DNA of 7,637 bases from an uncultured bacterium (lineage in GTDB: Bacteria > Verrucomicrobiota > Kiritimatiellia > CAIKKV01). A program made the position numbers and the translations under genes. Shown here in pieces: positions 7,244 through 7,637 of the stretch. Position 1 is the stretch's first letter; every line of letters starts with the position of its first letter. The notes beneath the pieces were generated by a model. That model did no database searches. It was not told where the DNA came from and saw only the letters and a program-made list of their open reading frames with translations. The stretch lies in the NCBI GenBank assembly GCA_903828035.1, contig CAIKKV010000510.1:1-7637 (forward strand), in the 5' to 3' direction.

Positions 7244-7637
7244 GACGCGGCGCCCTCCCAAACCAGTTCGCGCGATTCGAATACCGGCCCCTCCTTACAG
7301 ACCCGGGCCCAGATCTCGCCGCCGTTCCCATCGGGCCGTTTGACCCGGATGACGCAGGCGAGGCACACGCCGGCGCCGCAACCCATATGGCGGTCCATGG
7401 AAAGCCAGGCGGTGAGCCCGCGGTCCTTGGCCCGGCCGGCCAGCGCTTTCAGCAGGCCGTCGGGGCCGCAGGCGTAGATTTCTCCCGCCGGAGCGCCCGC
7501 GGGGCGGGCGTCGAGCCAGCGATCGAGCACGCCGGTGACCAGCCCCTTTTCGCCCAGCGATCCGTCCTCGGTGGCGATCTTCGCCTCCCAGCCCATCCGC
7601 TTGAAATCGTCAAGGCAGAGCACGTCGGCGGCGCGGC
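7240..7637 (-). CDS. pyrK: Dihydroorotate dehydrogenase electron-transfer subunit, C-terminal part
   Basis: Only the last 131 codons are in the window. The frame stays open to the edge, reading RAADVLC at its visible start, so the gene begins beyond 7637 and the GTG at 7623 is not its start. PyrK carries FAD and a [2Fe-2S] cluster and moves electrons from the FMN of PyrD to NAD. The visible part has the end of the NAD-binding domain, IYACGPDGLL (visible residues 53-62), and the cluster loop MGCGAGVCLACV with C86, C91 and C94 plus the later C113 in VCKEGPVF. The spacing C-x4-C-x2-C is that of known PyrK proteins. The FAD-binding half lies outside. Its TGA overlaps the pyrD ATG by 4 bases (ATGA), as expected for two subunits of one complex. 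Confidence 0.95.
   Translation of the reverse strand, partial: RAADVLCLDDFKRMGWEAKIATEDGSLGEKGLVTGVLDRWLDARPAGAPAGEIYACGPDGLLKALAGRAKDRGLTAWLSMDRHMGCGAGVCLACVIRVKRPDGNGGEIWARVCKEGPVFESRELVWEGAAS
7254..7258 (-). promoter_or_regulatory. pyrD: Ribosome binding site that fixes the pyrD start
   Basis: On the minus strand GGAGG, within GGGAGGG, lies 10 bases before the ATG at 7243, inside the last codons of pyrK. It supports the ATG over the TTG at 7261, which sits upstream of this site. Confidence 0.6.

Noticed and set aside
7240..7623. GTG at 7623 as the start of a 127-residue protein
   Set aside because: The frame continues upstream to the window edge, and the visible part is only the C-terminal half of PyrK.

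Overview
The window is a GC-rich, tightly packed bacterial segment. Every gene I can support lies on the minus strand, so transcription runs from base 7637 towards base 1. In order of transcription the genes are: the 3' part of pyrK (7637-7240), pyrD (7243-6320), a membrane-anchored protein of unknown function (6323-4749), a Gfo/Idh/MocA-family oxidoreductase (4721-3654), a large nucleotidyltransferase/GHMP sugar-kinase fusion (3562-665), and the 5' part of a membrane methyltransferase of the isoprenylcysteine/phospholipid methyltransferase type (584-1). There is no tRNA, rRNA, insertion sequence, CRISPR array or origin. No gene-free stretch exceeds about 100 bases.

The host cannot be named from the sequence alone. 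A PyrK plus class 1B PyrD pair argues against a typical proteobacterium, which uses the single-subunit class 2 enzyme. The high GC together with a large GlmU-like/GHMP-kinase fusion and a divergent oxidoreductase is compatible with an uncultured lineage such as the PVC group (Kiritimatiellota, Lentisphaerota, Verrucomicrobiota). That placement is an impression of low confidence.

The first three genes are joined by two 4-base ATGA stop/start overlaps, and the oxidoreductase follows after 27 bases, so pyrK-pyrD-orf524-oxidoreductase looks like one operon. PyrK and PyrD together form the NAD-linked dihydroorotate dehydrogenase of pyrimidine synthesis. The 524-residue protein is coupled to them by position but has no evident link to pyrimidines. 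A 91-base gap then carries a promoter-like sequence (a perfect TTGACA) and a good ribosome binding site for the fusion enzyme, which would phosphorylate a sugar and then activate it as a nucleotide sugar. An 80-base gap follows, holding a heptamer tandem repeat that puts TAG in all three frames and a second, weaker promoter-like sequence before the methyltransferase.

The points most worth a second look are the fusion enzyme with its altered kinase motif I, the unknown anchored protein coupled to pyrD, the oxidoreductase with Thr in place of the usual catalytic Lys, the false N-terminal extension of the fusion gene over a likely promoter, and the triple-frame stop repeat.
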